64,000 bases of DNA from Maribacter thermophilus. Its GTDB lineage: Bacteria > Bacteroidota > Bacteroidia > Flavobacteriales > Flavobacteriaceae. The stretch covers positions 3,062,520-3,126,519 of the forward strand of contig NZ_LDAS01000001.1 in NCBI RefSeq assembly GCF_001020565.1. Direction: 5' to 3'. This document shows positions 1-10,859 of this stretch, in pieces. Under the pieces are notes generated by a model. The model had not been told where the DNA came from. It did not search any database and was given only the letters and a program-made list of their open reading frames with translations. Made by a program: the position numbers and the translations under genes. Every line of letters starts with the position of its first letter. The first letter of the stretch is position 1.

Positions 1-1276
1 TATTAAAGGCCATACTAAACTTTTGTAGGTTGTTTTGTGCTATTAGCTCTAGCTTTTTTCTCTCGGTGGTATCCCTTACAATACCTAATATCGTATTGTT
101 GGGGAGCATTTTAGATTTTATCTCTCCGTAAAAGGTGGTGCCGTTTTTTTTAAGGAGCTTGCGTTCTGTTCGTAAAGTAGCCCCTTCCATAAGTTTAGGG
201 AAGAGAAAGGGTTTTTTTTCTAATTCTCCGGGAGCTATCAATTCTGACAAATGTTTGTGCAACATTTCATCTTTATTGTACCCGAACATATGTGAACCTA
301 TAATATTGGTTTCTAATACTTTACCGTCGTGTGTTGTAATAAAAATGCCGTCAGAAGCTTGGTCTATCAACGTTTTGTATTTTTCCTCACTTTCTTTGAA
401 AAGATCAACTTTTTCTTGAACCATTTTGTTGAGTTTTTCAGGTTGTCTTATGAGAAAAAGAACAAAAAGACCAGCGACAACAGCTAGCAAAAACCCTAAA
501 ACACTAAATATTAGCGTCGTATCTATTGTTGTTTTGTTGTTGGAGATTACATAGAGTTTTAATTCCCCTTTGCCTATTGTAATAGGCACACTATGAGCAT
601 TTTTAATGTTAATTTTTTTAGAGGAAAAAAATACTTCTTCCGATTTGTCAGGGTTAATTTTTGCCAATTGATATACAAACCTTCCGTTCCGCAAAGAGTC
701 GGAAGGTAGGGCGCTCAAAAAGCTGGACAATTTGATTACCGCGGCGGAGAACCCCTCAAAGGAACCGTTTTTAAATATTGGGGTTCTACCAACAAACCCA
801 GATCCGCCTTGTTTTAATTTTATAGGTCCCGTTAGAAAAAAGTCCTTTTGCTTTATTGTTTTAAGAGCCCCTTGTTTTCCAATAGAGTCTTGCAAGATGT
901 TAAATCCAACTAAATCGTTACCTTTTAATGGATATACATGGGTAATTATTCCTTCTTTGTTTACGAGCTCTAAAGCATCTATTTTATCGTTCGAGTCCAA
1001 CAATAATTGTGAAATACTGTCAAAATCGGACGGAACCCCGTAATTGCCAATGATAAAAGATAAAGATTGTGTGGTGGCGTAACTTTGGTTAAAAATATTC
1101 TGTAAACCTTCTTTTACCCGTAAGGCCTGAAGGGTTATTTCTTCTTGATCCCCGCTTTTTAACAACAGAAACCTTTGGTACACAAAAAATTGGGTAAAAC
1201 ACAATACAATTATGAAAACCGTAAAACCTACCAAAAAAGGCCTTTTTAAGATGTTTTGTTTAAGAGGACGGATCAT
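1..1276 (-). CDS. CHASE/PAS sensor protein, probable histidine kinase (C-terminus outside window)
   Basis: An open frame runs without stops from ATG at 1276 to the left edge, about 425 residues. An N-terminal membrane helix (about residues 12-32) is followed by an extracytoplasmic region that reads like a CHASE domain: 'VYPLKGNDLVGFNI', then 'TGPIKLKQGGSGFVGRTPIF'. A second membrane helix lies near residues 260-282. A PAS domain follows (about 300-410), with 'YKTLIDQASDGIFITT' and ending 'GIVRDTTERKK'. The kinase core would lie beyond position 1, so the output domain is inferred. A GGDEF or other output cannot be excluded. The long upstream gap suggests its own promoter. Confidence 0.8.
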   Translation of the reverse strand, partial: MIRPLKQNILKRPFLVGFTVFIIVLCFTQFFVYQRFLLLKSGDQEEITLQALRVKEGLQNIFNQSYATTQSLSFIIGNYGVPSDFDSISQLLLDSNDKIDALELVNKEGIITHVYPLKGNDLVGFNILQDSIGKQGALKTIKQKDFFLTGPIKLKQGGSGFVGRTPIFKNGSFEGFSAAVIKLSSFLSALPSDSLRNGRFVYQLAKINPDKSEEVFFSSKKINIKNAHSVPITIGKGELKLYVISNNKTTIDTTLIFSVLGFLLAVVAGLFVLFLIRQPEKLNKMVQEKVDLFKESEEKYKTLIDQASDGIFITTHDGKVLETNIIGSHMFGYNKDEMLHKHLSELIAPGELEKKPFLFPKLMEGATLRTERKLLKKNGTTFYGEIKSKMLPNNTILGIVRDTTERKKLELIAQNNLQKFSMAFN

Positions 1277-1772
1277 TCTATGAAATTAACATCAATTGTT
1301 TTTAAATCAAAAAAACCGGTAAAATCCATCAACATATTTATATGGTAAAATAAAATTTCACTTAAAAATTTATTGATTTTAAGTTATAAACTTTTTAAGG
1401 ATTTTTAGAGAAGAAGTCTTATAGATTGTTTAAAATATTTTTAATGGAGGGAACAAACCGCAAAGGTAAAAAAGTCTTCTTTAAAAGAAAGATTTTCTGT
1501 ACAATAAGTAGGATTTTTATTCGAACACACCTTTTTTATACATAAAAAGGCTGTTTCGGGTACAGAAATGAACAAGAGCTGTTTGTGGTATACAAACCTA
1601 TAAACGAACAGTGATTGAATAATGGAGGATAAAGACTATAGCAGGGATTAAGTATATAATGTTATCGTAAATAGTTTATCATATATACTATTTGAACGCT
1701 CTATTGGGCAAGGTTTTTCTTCATAGATGATTTTTTTCTATATTAAAACCTATCTTGCTTTAAATTTTTTTT
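1277..1772. other. Intergenic region between divergent genes
   Basis: 496 AT-rich bases separate two divergent genes, so both promoters should lie here. A short inverted repeat (CCTTTTT, 7-base loop, AAAAAGG) sits at 1530-1550. I see no convincing coding sequence, RNA gene or strong promoter match. Confidence 0.5.
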
Positions 1773-3620
1773 ATGGTAGAATTAGCTGGGATTATTATTC
1801 TTGGAATCATTGCGCAATGGGTAGCATGGCGATTTAAACTACCGGCCATTTTACCTCTTATTCTAATAGGTTTGTTAGTTGGGCCAATATCTACATTGTT
1901 TACGGAAGACGGCACAAAATTGATTAGACCTATTTGGAACGAAAAAGAAGGTCTTTTTCTTGGGGAAAGTCTATACCACTTTGTTTCCTTGGCAATTGGG
2001 GTTATATTGTTCGAAGGGGGACTCACCCTAAAACGCTCGGAAGTAACCAGGGTAGGCCCCGTAATTACCAAGCTTATCACCATAGGTAGTGCGGTGACTT
2101 TCTTTTTAGCGGGTACCGCGGCACATTTTATTTTTGGACTTACTTGGCAAATATCCTTTTTGTTTTCAGCCCTTATCATCGTTACCGGACCAACCGTTAT
2201 TACACCTATTCTTAGAAATATTCCTTTAAAAAAAGATCTTTCTGCCGTATTAAAATGGGAGGGAATACTTATAGACCCTATCGGGGCCTTGGTTGCGGTA
2301 TTGGTGTTTGAGTTTATTAGTATTGGTGAAGGACAAGGGTATACCCAAACAGGCCTATTAGAATTTGTAAAGGTTTTATTGCTGGGCTTTACCTTTGGTT
2401 TTTCTTTTGCCCATGCACTTACTTTGGCGATAAAAAAGAATTACGTTCCCCATTATTTGCTAAACGTGGTATCCTTGTCTGTGGTACTCTCCGTGTTCGT
2501 TATTTCTGAATTGTTCGCACACGAATCTGGCTTATTGGCCGTGGTCGTTATGGGTATGGTCATGGGAAATACCCAATTACCCAATATTAAAGAGCTGCTT
2601 TATTTTAAAGAGTCGCTGAGCATACTTTTGATTTCGATGCTCTTTATTCTGCTTTCCGCAAGTATGAATTTACCCGAACTTGAACTATTGTACAGCTTTA
2701 ATACACTTATTCTTTTTGCTATTGTTGTTTTTGTCGTGAGACCATTGGGTGTGTTTTTAAGTACGATGGGGTCTAACCTTAATTTTAGGGAAAAACTGTT
2801 TATAAGTTGGGTAGGCCCAAGAGGAATAGTGGCTGCGGGTATTGCTTCACTTTTTGGGTCTAAATTGATCTTAAGGGGCGAGCCAGGAGCGGAATATATA
2901 ACACCATTGGTTTTTATGATCGTTTTAGGCACCGTTTTGCTAAACGCGTCCACCGCCCGCTTTATGGCAAAGCTGTTAGGGGTGTTCTTAGAAAAATCGG
3001 AGGGGGTTCTAATCATAGGGGCCTCTAAGGTGTCTAGGTTAATTGCAGATTATCTGCATAGGAACAACCGCCATGTGGTGCTCATCGACAACAACCAGAC
3101 CAATATAGAAAAAGCCAAAAAACAGGGGCTGGAAGCCCTTGTGGCCAACATCTACTCAGATACGTTGTCGGACAATATAGAGTTAAACGATGTAGGCTAT
3201 CTTATGGCCCTTACAGGAAACTCGGAAATAAACAAGTATGCCATTGATAAGTTTAAGAAACAATTTGGGGAGTACGGTTCGTTTAGATTGGTAGATTCCG
3301 ATGAAATGAACGACCCCGAGAACAATCCGAAGGAAGGGTTGTTTTCCCATACGGACGATTTCATAAAACTATCCGAAACGGCCAGAAAATACCCTGTGAT
3401 CCATGAAATTGAACTAAACGATACGGAACACTACGAGGGCTTAATAGAGATAACAAAAGCGGACCCGGAAATTATACCGTTATTTCTTAAAACCCCCGAT
3501 GGTGATTTAAAGATTATTCCTGCCCATAGTAAAAAGTTCACCGATATTGAAAAGGGTTCTAAGTTGGTCTATTTGGGGAAGATGTTCGATATTGTTAATG
3601 GGGCTGATTCTATTGAATAA
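1773..3620 (+). CDS. Cation/proton antiporter with C-terminal TrkA-N (RCK) domain
   Basis: A 615-residue inner-membrane protein of the CPA family. Residues 1-400 are about a dozen hydrophobic helices with 'FEGGLTLK', 'TGPTVITPILR' and 'EGILIDPIGALVA', which correspond to the ion-binding helices of Na+/H+ antiporters. The ID pair (rather than DD) is nearer CPA1. Residues about 408-520 ('GVLIIGASKVSRLIADYL...VLIDNN') form a Rossmann TrkA-N domain. The remaining C-terminus may be a TrkA-C-like regulatory part. It probably exchanges Na+ or K+ for protons under nucleotide control. The ion specificity cannot be read from sequence. ATG start; monocistronic. Confidence 0.85.
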   Translation: MVELAGIIILGIIAQWVAWRFKLPAILPLILIGLLVGPISTLFTEDGTKLIRPIWNEKEGLFLGESLYHFVSLAIGVILFEGGLTLKRSEVTRVGPVITKLITIGSAVTFFLAGTAAHFIFGLTWQISFLFSALIIVTGPTVITPILRNIPLKKDLSAVLKWEGILIDPIGALVAVLVFEFISIGEGQGYTQTGLLEFVKVLLLGFTFGFSFAHALTLAIKKNYVPHYLLNVVSLSVVLSVFVISELFAHESGLLAVVVMGMVMGNTQLPNIKELLYFKESLSILLISMLFILLSASMNLPELELLYSFNTLILFAIVVFVVRPLGVFLSTMGSNLNFREKLFISWVGPRGIVAAGIASLFGSKLILRGEPGAEYITPLVFMIVLGTVLLNASTARFMAKLLGVFLEKSEGVLIIGASKVSRLIADYLHRNNRHVVLIDNNQTNIEKAKKQGLEALVANIYSDTLSDNIELNDVGYLMALTGNSEINKYAIDKFKKQFGEYGSFRLVDSDEMNDPENNPKEGLFSHTDDFIKLSETARKYPVIHEIELNDTEHYEGLIEITKADPEIIPLFLKTPDGDLKIIPAHSKKFTDIEKGSKLVYLGKMFDIVNGADSIE

Positions 3621-3641
3621 CGGTTATTCGACCCTTATAAG

Positions 3642-3675
3642 CACGCACTGCGTGTAGGTGGACAAAAACCTACAA
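3642..3675. terminator. Hairpins between convergent genes
   Basis: Two overlapping inverted repeats lie in the gap between the antiporter and lepA: CACGCA-C-TGCGTG at 3642-3654 and TGTAGG...CCTACA at about 3654-3675. The position fits a bidirectional terminator, although no long T tract follows on either strand. Confidence 0.45.
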
Positions 3676-3725
3676 CCAGTGTTTTTTAGAGACCTTAAAA
3701 AATGCCGATGCAGTATTTGCCTAGT

Positions 3726-5522
3726 TTAATCGTTTAGTTTCAATACGGCCATAAATGCCTCTTGTGGTATTTCTACGTTACCTACTTGGCGCATACGTTT
3801 TTTCCCTTTCTTCTGCTTTTCCAATAATTTTCTTTTTCTTGAAATATCTCCACCGTAACACTTGGCGGTAACATCTTTACGAAGCGCCTTTATGGTTTCC
3901 CTAGAAATGATCTTAGAACCTATAGCGGCCTGTATCGGAATATCGAACTGTTGTCTTGGAATCAGTTCTTTCAGTTTTTCGCACATCTTTTTACCAATGG
4001 TAGAAGCACTGTCAAAATGTATCAGTGCCGAGAGGGCATCCACTGTTTGTCCATTGAGCAGAATGTCTACACGAACCAATTTTGATACCCGCATACCAAT
4101 GGGGGCATAATCGAAAGAGGCATACCCTTTTGATACGGTCTTTAGGCGGTCGTAGAAATCAAAAACTATTTCGGCCAATGGCATATCAAAATTTAACTCT
4201 ACCCGTTCTGTGGTCAAATAGGTCTGATTGGTAATCTGTCCCCTTTTTTCGATACAAAGAGACATAACGTTGCCCACAAAGTCAGATTTGGTAATAATGG
4301 TCGCTTTTATATAAGGTTCCTCTACCCTGTCTATGGTAGATGGGTCGGGAAGGTCACTAGGATTGTTTACTATTAAAGGTGTATCGGGATCTTTTCTTGT
4401 ATAGGCGTGGTAACTAACGTTCGGAACGGTAGTGATTACGGTCATATCGAACTCGCGCTCTAAACGTTCCTGAATAATTTCCATGTGCAACATTCCCAGA
4501 AAGCCACAACGGAAACCAAAACCAAGGGCGGCACTACTTTCTGGAGCAAAGACCAAAGAAGCATCGTTTAACTGCAGTTTTTCCATAGAAGACCGCAGCT
4601 CTTCAAAATCTTCGGTGTCCACGGGGTAAATACCTGCAAAAACCATGGGTTTTACATCTTCAAAGCCTGCGATGGGGTTTTTTGTAGGGTTGTCGGCATC
4701 GGTAATGGTATCACCCACCTTTACTTCCCTGGCATCTTTGATTCCGGTAATCAAATATCCTACATCACCGGTATTAATGACCTGTTTTGGGTGTTGCGTT
4801 AGTTTTAAAGTACCTATTTCATCTGCATAATAGCTTTTTCCGGTTGCGACAAACTTAATTTTCTGATTTTTTTTGATCGCTCCGTTTACGACCCTAAAGT
4901 AGGTCTCTACCCCTCGAAAGGGATTATATACAGAGTCGAAGACCAAAGCTTGCAAGGGCTCTTCCGAATTGCCCTTTGGGGCGGGCACACGTTCTATAAT
5001 GGCACTCAATATTTCTTCGATTCCAATACCGGTCTTGGCACTGGCAGGAATCACCTCTTCGGCATCACAACCCAGTAGATCAACAATATCGTCGGTGACC
5101 TCTTCTGGATTGGCACTTGGTAAATCTACCTTGTTCAACACAGGAATGATCTCTAAATCGTTCTCAAGGGCCAAGTATAAATTAGAAATAGTCTGTGCCT
5201 GTATGCTCTGGGCAGCATCTACCACTAAAAGCGCTCCTTCACAGGCGGCAATAGAACGGGAAACCTCATATGAAAAATCGACATGTCCTGGAGTGTCGAT
5301 AAGGTTTAAGATATATTTTTCTCCCTTGTATATATAGTCCATTTGTATGGCGTGGCTCTTAATGGTAATGCCCCGCTCACGTTCCAGGTCCATGTTATCC
5401 AATAATTGCTCTTTCTTTTCTCTTTCGGTCACCGAACCGGTAAAATCCAAAAGTCTGTCCGCCAAGGTACTTTTACCGTGGTCTATATGGGCAATTATGC
5501 AAAAATTACGAATATTTTTCAT
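3726..5522 (-). CDS. lepA: Elongation factor 4 (LepA), ribosome back-translocating GTPase
   Basis: 598 residues, the normal LepA length. The G domain shows '[17 protein letters not shown]' (G1), '[11 protein letters not shown]' (G2), 'DTPGHVDF' (G3) and 'NKVDLP' (G4). LepA-specific C-terminal motifs are 'GYASFDYAP' and '[16 protein letters not shown]'. I chose the ATG at 5522 ('[12 protein letters not shown]', the family start). The frame can be extended 4 codons to a TTG at 5534, but that is less likely. It acts on stalled ribosomes in the cytosol. Confidence 0.97.
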   Translation of the reverse strand: MKNIRNFCIIAHIDHGKSTLADRLLDFTGSVTEREKKEQLLDNMDLERERGITIKSHAIQMDYIYKGEKYILNLIDTPGHVDFSYEVSRSIAACEGALLVVDAAQSIQAQTISNLYLALENDLEIIPVLNKVDLPSANPEEVTDDIVDLLGCDAEEVIPASAKTGIGIEEILSAIIERVPAPKGNSEEPLQALVFDSVYNPFRGVETYFRVVNGAIKKNQKIKFVATGKSYYADEIGTLKLTQHPKQVINTGDVGYLITGIKDAREVKVGDTITDADNPTKNPIAGFEDVKPMVFAGIYPVDTEDFEELRSSMEKLQLNDASLVFAPESSAALGFGFRCGFLGMLHMEIIQERLEREFDMTVITTVPNVSYHAYTRKDPDTPLIVNNPSDLPDPSTIDRVEEPYIKATIITKSDFVGNVMSLCIEKRGQITNQTYLTTERVELNFDMPLAEIVFDFYDRLKTVSKGYASFDYAPIGMRVSKLVRVDILLNGQTVDALSALIHFDSASTIGKKMCEKLKELIPRQQFDIPIQAAIGSKIISRETIKALRKDVTAKCYGGDISRKRKLLEKQKKGKKRMRQVGNVEIPQEAFMAVLKLND

Positions 5523-5731
5523 AGCAATCGACAAAAAGGATAAAGCTAATAAAAACAGGATTAATGAGGGTTTTTAAAAGCAACTGCAAATATAATCTAA
5601 TTTAAATGGACATTGAATGTAGGTAAGTGGAAATAAAAATGTTGAAGATATAACACCTAATAAATGGATTACAAAATTTGTAAAGAAAAACCGTAATATT
5701 TTGTTAGATTTGATGTTCAACCAGATTATAA

Positions 5732-8140
5732 GTGAGGCTATTACTCCTATTTTTTATCATTGCTATAGGATTTTTTCAAGAAGCGATGGGTCAGTCTTTT
5801 CAGCTCTCCGGAACTATTAAGGACGAGTCAGGAACTCCTATAGCGTTTGCTTCGGCTTTTCTGCTTCATCCCGAGGACGGTACCATGGTAAACGGTTCTT
5901 CGGCCGATGAGAACGGAATGTTTATCATTGAAAATATTCAACCCGGGCTTTATTTGCTAAAGGCCAGTTATATAGGGCAAGTGTCTAAAGACCTTCCTTT
6001 GGATATTGATAGGGATATAAAAATAGGGGCCTTGGTGATACCACAACAGGTGGAAGAGCTGGATGAGGTCGTTGTTTTCAGTAATAGGCCCAAGGTAGAG
6101 CGTAAGGTAGACCGTTTGGTGTTCAATGTAGAAAATTCTGTGCTATCACAGAGCAGTTCTTGGGATATCTTAAGTCAGACACCCGGTGTAATTACCATTA
6201 GAGATGAGTTTCAAATAAGGAATCAGCCCGCCGTTGTTTACATAAACGACCGTAAGGTTCAGCTGTCTTCCGAAGAAATAAGAAACCTGTTGGAAAACTA
6301 CCAAGGTGAGAACATAAAATCTATAGAAGTAATTAACAATCCGCCGGCCAGGTATGATGCAGAGGGCGGTGCCGTACTGAACATTGTTACCAGCAAAAAC
6401 ATTTCTCTTGGCTATAAGGGCAATGTAAACACCAATTATACACAAGGTGTTTTTCCTAAGTATAATTTTGGCACTTCCCATTTTTATAAAACAAAAAAAC
6501 TAAATCTTAACGCCAGTTATTCATATGCTCCACGAAAAGACTTCAAAGACGTAAGAAACGAAACCAATTTTATAAACGATTCTGGCATTTTTTCTAGGTG
6601 GGATACCGATTTTGATAAGATCAACAGATTTAAGACCCATAATGCGGGTATTGTGGTAGACTATGAGTTTGATGATAGAAATGAAATAAATTTCACATCC
6701 AATGCACAGATATCCCCGGACAGGAAATATGACAATTTTCAGTATACCTCTATGGAAAATGGGCAAGGGGTGTTAGATTCTACCTCAACAACCACCAGTA
6801 TGCTGGACGAGGACAAAAACAATATTTCTGGCGACCTTACCTTTAAACATAGTTTTAATGAAAATGGTTCTATTCGTATTAATGGCCATTATACCAATTT
6901 TGATCAGGCGAGAACACAAGATGCCAGATCCGATTATTTTAGACCGGATGGGTCATTCATACGCGATTACGCGTTTTTTACAGACGAAAAGCAAGACATT
7001 GAAATAATTACCGCACAAGTAGACTATAATAGTCAGTTGGGCGAAATTGGTGTTGAGGCCGGTCTTAAGACATCTCTGATAAATTCGCAAAGCCAGCTTA
7101 GTTTTTATACCCAGAACAATGGAAGGGAATACGTTTCTGCCCTATCGGACGATTATCTGTACGATGAAGATGTATATGCCGGTTACATCAGTTTTTCAAA
7201 AGATTGGGAAAAATGGAGCATAAAGGCAGGTCTTAGGGCAGAGCAGACAGAAAGCTCAGGAAATTCCCTAGTGTTGTCAAAGGTTAATAATTTGGACTAT
7301 TTTGAACTCTTCCCCACCTTTTATTTGCTTCACTCCATAAACGAGCACCATAGTTTGTCCTTCGATTATTCAAGAAAAATAAAGCGGCCCAGATATGAGG
7401 ATCTAAACCCATTTAGAACCTTTATAAACGAAAATATTTTTTATGAGGGAAACCCCTATTTGTTGCCCAGTTTCAGTAACAATTTTAATCTGAACTATAC
7501 CCTGAACCAAGAATACTTCTTTGACTTTTATTACCGGGACAATGGCAATTATATTTCTACATTGTCATTTCAGGACAACGATAACCAAGTGCTAATAGAC
7601 ATGTCTCAGAATGTCTTGGAAAGCACCTCTTATGGCTTTGATTTTAATTATGGAAAATCCATCACCAATTATTGGTATCTATACAGTTATATTTCCATTT
7701 TTCATGAAGAGGAGACTTTCTTGGCCTTGGAGAGCGATGAGATATCGGCCAAAAACGATTTCAATGGTTTTTACGTAGATCTCACCAATTATATAACTCT
7801 GTCGCAAGACGGTACGTTCAAGGGCGAGTTAGGAGTGGCTTACCTATCCGGTTATTTGGTAGGTTCCTATATACAGGCGGAATCCACGAACCTTACCCTT
7901 GGTCTACAAAAATCTTTATGGAACAGAAGAGCCCAGATCAGTTTGTCGGTTAACGATATTTTAGGCAAGGCCAATCCATGGAACACATCTAAATACCTGA
8001 ATCAGAATAACATGTATAGGCCGGTTGAGGAAACCCAAAATTTTAGAATAGGGTTTACCTATAATTTTGGAAACTTTAGGTTGGATGACAACAAACGAGA
8101 AATAGAGAAGGAAGAAAGGGACCGATTGGGGTCAGAATAA
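5732..8140 (+). CDS. Outer-membrane beta-barrel family protein with carboxypeptidase-regulatory-like domain
   Basis: 802 residues with a signal peptide (cleavage after about residue 20, 'EAMGQ/SFQ'). A CarboxypepD_reg-like domain spans about 22-105 ('LSGTIKDESGTPIAFASAFLL'). A plug-like stretch ('LDEVVVFSNRPKVERKVDRLVFNVENS...TPGVI') follows, then a long barrel ending in 'FRIGFTYNFGNF'. This resembles the OMP_b-brl_3 relatives of TonB-dependent receptors. No cargo can be assigned. The start is GTG, directly after an in-frame TAA; the next ATG would destroy the signal peptide. It is followed 95 bp later by a paralogue. Confidence 0.85.
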   Translation: MRLLLLFFIIAIGFFQEAMGQSFQLSGTIKDESGTPIAFASAFLLHPEDGTMVNGSSADENGMFIIENIQPGLYLLKASYIGQVSKDLPLDIDRDIKIGALVIPQQVEELDEVVVFSNRPKVERKVDRLVFNVENSVLSQSSSWDILSQTPGVITIRDEFQIRNQPAVVYINDRKVQLSSEEIRNLLENYQGENIKSIEVINNPPARYDAEGGAVLNIVTSKNISLGYKGNVNTNYTQGVFPKYNFGTSHFYKTKKLNLNASYSYAPRKDFKDVRNETNFINDSGIFSRWDTDFDKINRFKTHNAGIVVDYEFDDRNEINFTSNAQISPDRKYDNFQYTSMENGQGVLDSTSTTTSMLDEDKNNISGDLTFKHSFNENGSIRINGHYTNFDQARTQDARSDYFRPDGSFIRDYAFFTDEKQDIEIITAQVDYNSQLGEIGVEAGLKTSLINSQSQLSFYTQNNGREYVSALSDDYLYDEDVYAGYISFSKDWEKWSIKAGLRAEQTESSGNSLVLSKVNNLDYFELFPTFYLLHSINEHHSLSFDYSRKIKRPRYEDLNPFRTFINENIFYEGNPYLLPSFSNNFNLNYTLNQEYFFDFYYRDNGNYISTLSFQDNDNQVLIDMSQNVLESTSYGFDFNYGKSITNYWYLYSYISIFHEEETFLALESDEISAKNDFNGFYVDLTNYITLSQDGTFKGELGVAYLSGYLVGSYIQAESTNLTLGLQKSLWNRRAQISLSVNDILGKANPWNTSKYLNQNNMYRPVEETQNFRIGFTYNFGNFRLDDNKREIEKEERDRLGSE

Positions 8141-8235
8141 TATCAACCCCTCTTTTTTGTAATATATCAGATACATTTTTGCGTAAGTAATTTCCGAATA
8201 TTTTATATTTTTAGGCCTTTACCCTCTATTAATTT

Positions 8236-10641
8236 ATGAACAGGAATTTTAGTTTATTTTTAATTTTTTCTCTGCTGTTTTTTTCTGCCAAGGCCCAGGA
8301 ATATAGTATTAAAGGAAGGGTGTTGGATTCTAAGGAGCAGCCTTTGGTTTTTGCGAATGTCTTACTTCAATCTACAGACACTGTTTTGCTGGCGGGTACG
8401 GCCACGAACGAAGATGGTTTTTTTGAGTTGAACAATGTTCAAAAAGGAACCTATTTATTGTCGGCAAGTTACTTGGACAACGTTTCTGAAATAAAAAAAA
8501 TATCGGTCACTACCGATATAGATGTGGATAGATTGATAATAGAACAGACCGAAGAGGTTTTAGATGAGGTAGTGGTGAGCTACAAAAAACCCACAATAGA
8601 GCAAAAAGCGGACCGTGTGGTTTTTAATATAGAGAACACCTCCCTTTCCGATAGTGATATTTGGAGTGTGATAAAGAGAACGCCGGGCGTAATTATCGTA
8701 AACGACAAGATAAGCATCAAGGGCAGTACCAATATTGGGGTAATGATTAATGGTAAAAAGGTAAATATTCCCCAAGAAGATATTATTAACCTACTATCGG
8801 GGAGTTCTGCAAGTAATGTAGAGGCGATAGAGGTGGTACTTAATCCGCCGGCAAAATATAGTGCCGAAGGCGGAATGTTGTTGGATATAAAAATGAAAAA
8901 GAACCTGATCGCCGGTTATAATGGATCGGTATACAACAGATATACCCAGGGAGTTTTTCCAAAACACATGTTGGGCACCGACCATTTTTTTAAGGGAGAA
9001 AAGACCGATTTTTCCTTAACCTACAGTTTTAGGAACGATAAAAGATTGAACCGGTATACGGATATCACCAATTTTTTTGAGGACAATGCCGTCGATGAGA
9101 TTTGGACCGCCGAGCAGAGTACGGTTTCTAAGGGCAAGCACCATAATGTAAATGCCTTTTTTGATTATCGGATAAATGATAGAAACAACCTTAGTATATC
9201 TACGATAAACTCTTTTTCAACACCGGCCAATAGGTATATAACCTCACAAACGCTAATTGCCGACCCTAACGGAGCATTGAGTTCTAGCTTTTCTACCGAC
9301 AACAATTCCGATTATGAAGTCTATAACACCTCTTATTATTTGGATTGGACACATAAATTAAAACGAAAAGGGGCCGAAATTTCATTTAGCAACCATTTTA
9401 CCTATTATGATTATGATAGGGGACAGGAAATAAACACCGATTTTTATGATTTGAACGGAACCGTTACCGGATCCAATGACTTTACCACGAATTCTGGACA
9501 AAAAACGGCACTTTATACCTTTCAATTGGACTATGCTACACCGATTAAAAAAGCATCAAAATTAGAAACAGGTTTGCGCTATGCCGGCATTAATTCAGAA
9601 TCAAGGGTGTTGCAAGAAGGGTTTGATCGTAACCAACCAGGAATAGACCCTACGGAAGAAGGCTTGTTTTCGTATGACGAAAGTATTATGGCGGCCTATG
9701 TAAGTTTAAACAACAATTGGGAAAAATGGCAACTTAATATGGGTCTAAGGTCAGAATATACCGAAACAAAGGGTAATTTGGCAACCAACCTTGCCCCTAT
9801 TAAAAACTCATATTTAGAATTTTTTCCATCTATATCAGTACAGCATGAATTAAGTGAGAAAAACGATTTAAACCTTAAATATTACCGTAGAATTACAAGA
9901 CCTAGATATGACGATTTAAATCCGTTTCAATATTTTCAGAGCAACAATGCCGTTGTTGAAGGAAACCCTTACCTAAAACCAACGACCAGAAATTATATTT
10001 CATTTGGCTATACCTACGACAAATCTTATACGGTAGAACTGTTTTATTTGGTCAAAAAAGATGATTTTTTTGAGCAAGTGGTTCAAGATAACGAAAGTAA
10101 CCTGCTGAGGTTCGTAAGTACCAATTTAGAGTCTAACCAAAGCTATGGTATAGATTTTAGGGTAAACAAAAGATGGACGAATTTCTGGGACACCTATGTT
10201 TTATTAAGTTACTTCTATAAGGAAAATGGTTTTACAGACCTGGATACCGGAAATCTGTTAGAGAATAATATCATGACCGCGTATTTTGTTGCCAATAACT
10301 ATTTTACCCTTTTAAAAGATAAATCGCTTTTTGCGGATATTACTTTTAGGTATTTGGCACCAACGGTCTATGGCAATTCTGAAAGAGAGTCTACCAGTGA
10401 GCTAGGGCTATCTTTTCGAAAGACGATATGGAACAAAAAGGCTAGTATCTCTTTAGGGGTGGAAGATATTTTCAATGACGGTAATATTTTTTCTACCCGA
10501 AACTATCTAAACCAGAACAACAGTACATTCTCTAGAAGCGAAAAAAGACTTTTTGTCTTTGGTTTTAGGTATAAGTTCGGCAACACGAAAATTCGTGACA
10601 ACCAAAAGAGAAAGGGTACAGAGGAGGATAGCAGAATATAG
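8236..10641 (+). CDS. Outer-membrane beta-barrel family protein (paralogue of upstream gene)
   Basis: 801 residues with the same architecture as the preceding gene: signal peptide ('LLFFSAKAQ/EYS'), CarboxypepD_reg-like domain ('IKGRVLDSKEQPLVFANVLL'), plug-like 'LDEVVVSYKKPTIEQKADRVVFNIENTS...RTPGVIIV', and a barrel with 'YRRITRPRYDDLNPFQYF' and a final 'FGFRYKFGN'. The neighbour has the matching 'YSRKIKRPRYEDLNPFRTF', so the pair is a tandem duplication, now clearly divergent. Probably outer membrane; substrate unknown. No SusD-like partner is present. ATG start. Confidence 0.85.
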   Translation: MNRNFSLFLIFSLLFFSAKAQEYSIKGRVLDSKEQPLVFANVLLQSTDTVLLAGTATNEDGFFELNNVQKGTYLLSASYLDNVSEIKKISVTTDIDVDRLIIEQTEEVLDEVVVSYKKPTIEQKADRVVFNIENTSLSDSDIWSVIKRTPGVIIVNDKISIKGSTNIGVMINGKKVNIPQEDIINLLSGSSASNVEAIEVVLNPPAKYSAEGGMLLDIKMKKNLIAGYNGSVYNRYTQGVFPKHMLGTDHFFKGEKTDFSLTYSFRNDKRLNRYTDITNFFEDNAVDEIWTAEQSTVSKGKHHNVNAFFDYRINDRNNLSISTINSFSTPANRYITSQTLIADPNGALSSSFSTDNNSDYEVYNTSYYLDWTHKLKRKGAEISFSNHFTYYDYDRGQEINTDFYDLNGTVTGSNDFTTNSGQKTALYTFQLDYATPIKKASKLETGLRYAGINSESRVLQEGFDRNQPGIDPTEEGLFSYDESIMAAYVSLNNNWEKWQLNMGLRSEYTETKGNLATNLAPIKNSYLEFFPSISVQHELSEKNDLNLKYYRRITRPRYDDLNPFQYFQSNNAVVEGNPYLKPTTRNYISFGYTYDKSYTVELFYLVKKDDFFEQVVQDNESNLLRFVSTNLESNQSYGIDFRVNKRWTNFWDTYVLLSYFYKENGFTDLDTGNLLENNIMTAYFVANNYFTLLKDKSLFADITFRYLAPTVYGNSERESTSELGLSFRKTIWNKKASISLGVEDIFNDGNIFSTRNYLNQNNSTFSRSEKRLFVFGFRYKFGNTKIRDNQKRKGTEEDSRI

Positions 10642-10643
10642 GG

Positions 10644-10859
10644 CTATGGCATACCGATCATAATAGTGCCGCAAACACCTAAGCTAATAAGCAAGTAGAC
10701 TCCGGCAAGGATAACGAATATCTTACCGGCCTTCTTTTTATGTTTTAACAATAAGACCACCCCGATGATAAGAAAAAGAATCGCGGGGCCGAACATGATT
10801 AAAAAAAGGAAGATGAACAGGCCGTCCATACTTCCAACTTCTAAGGGTAAATGGATCAT
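10644..10859 (-). CDS. Small two-helix membrane protein, last gene of the Lgt-like/radical SAM operon
   Basis: 71 residues with two hydrophobic helices (about 13-38 and 46-68) separated by a basic loop 'LKHKKKAGK'. Its ATG overlaps the stop of the upstream radical SAM gene (ATGA), so the two are translationally coupled. I do not recognise the family. The coupling suggests a membrane anchor or partner in the same pathway. Confidence 0.75.
   Translation of the reverse strand: MIHLPLEVGSMDGLFIFLFLIMFGPAILFLIIGVVLLLKHKKKAGKIFVILAGVYLLISLGVCGTIMIGMP

Noticed and set aside
5732-10641. SusC/SusD-type polysaccharide utilisation locus
   Set aside because: The two barrel proteins are about 800 residues and resemble OMP_b-brl_3 proteins. 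No SusD-like or glycoside hydrolase gene is near.
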